In this document: piece after piece, positions 13,294 through 13,306 of the stretch
Layout: every line of letters starts with the position of its first letter
Numbering within the stretch: position 1 is the first letter of the stretch
Assembly: GCA_031284645.1 (NCBI GenBank)
Contig: JAITXS010000034.1
Coordinates: forward strand, 1-13,306
Length of the DNA: 13,306 nucleotides
Reading direction: 5' to 3'
Source of the DNA: Spirochaetaceae bacterium
Lineage (GTDB): Bacteria > Spirochaetota > Spirochaetia > Treponematales > Breznakiellaceae
Notes under the pieces: model-generated
What the model was told of the DNA's origin: nothing
Databases searched by the model: none
What the model saw: only the letters and a program-made list of their open reading frames with translations
Translations under genes and position numbers: made by a program

Positions 13294-13306
13294 TATGCTT
13301 GAATTT

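Noticed and set aside
1..13306. CRISPR array, tRNA or rRNA genes
   Set aside because: No regularly spaced repeats, cloverleaf arms with a TTCGA loop or rRNA signature sequences were seen on either strand.

Overview
The window looks like chromosomal DNA of a spirochaete, most likely a Treponema relative. This is inferred from the gene set: a bactofilin/M23 pair, YaaR- and PSP1-type proteins, a TPR protein with calcium-loop motifs, an HtrA-like lipoprotein with a relaxed lipobox, and several decayed mobile or accessory fragments. No rRNA, tRNA or CRISPR array was seen.

Layout. (1) Positions 1-2050 are an accessory strip. It holds the start of an unidentified minus-strand gene at the left edge, a frameshifted XRE/S24 phage-type repressor, a palindrome that may be its operator, an AT-rich three-TM membrane protein with a decayed upstream copy, and the N-terminal stub of an IS256-family transposase. 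(2) Positions 2049-3564 (minus) carry rpmA (L27) and obg, overlapping by GTGA, then a small DUF2158-like gene. A strong palindrome follows that gene, and GTTAGC motifs lie on both sides of gene plus palindrome, a layout resembling an integron gene cassette. (3) Positions 3565-3933 form a divergent promoter region with two near-identical promoters (TTGACT-N17-TTAAAT) facing opposite ways, two kinds of 14-bp tandem repeat and two inverted repeats. (4) Positions 3934-10522 (plus) form one tightly packed run of six genes: membrane-anchored M23 peptidase, bactofilin, YaaR/DUF327, PSP1/YaaT, exported TPR protein with DxDxDG loops, and trypsin/HtrA-like lipoprotein with PDZ-like domains. (5) Positions 10552-12096 (minus) hold murD, converging on the protease gene. 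(6) Positions 12097-13306 are a second accessory strip: a decayed C-terminus resembling a formylglycine-generating-enzyme-like protein, a GC-rich spacer, a small lipoprotein with a possible 3' frameshift, a C-terminal tail that may be PriA, and a BrnA/DUF4415-type antitoxin whose toxin would lie beyond the right edge.

How it may work together. The six-gene plus-strand run reads as a cell-envelope unit. M23/bactofilin pairs control cell shape in other bacteria, YaaR and YaaT are neighbours in Firmicutes, and the last two products are predicted to be exported. MurD, another cell-wall enzyme, sits next door. The most notable points are the co-location of a bactofilin/M23 module with a YaaR-YaaT module, the cassette-like DUF2158 locus, and the duplicated AT-rich membrane-protein family next to a dead phage repressor.
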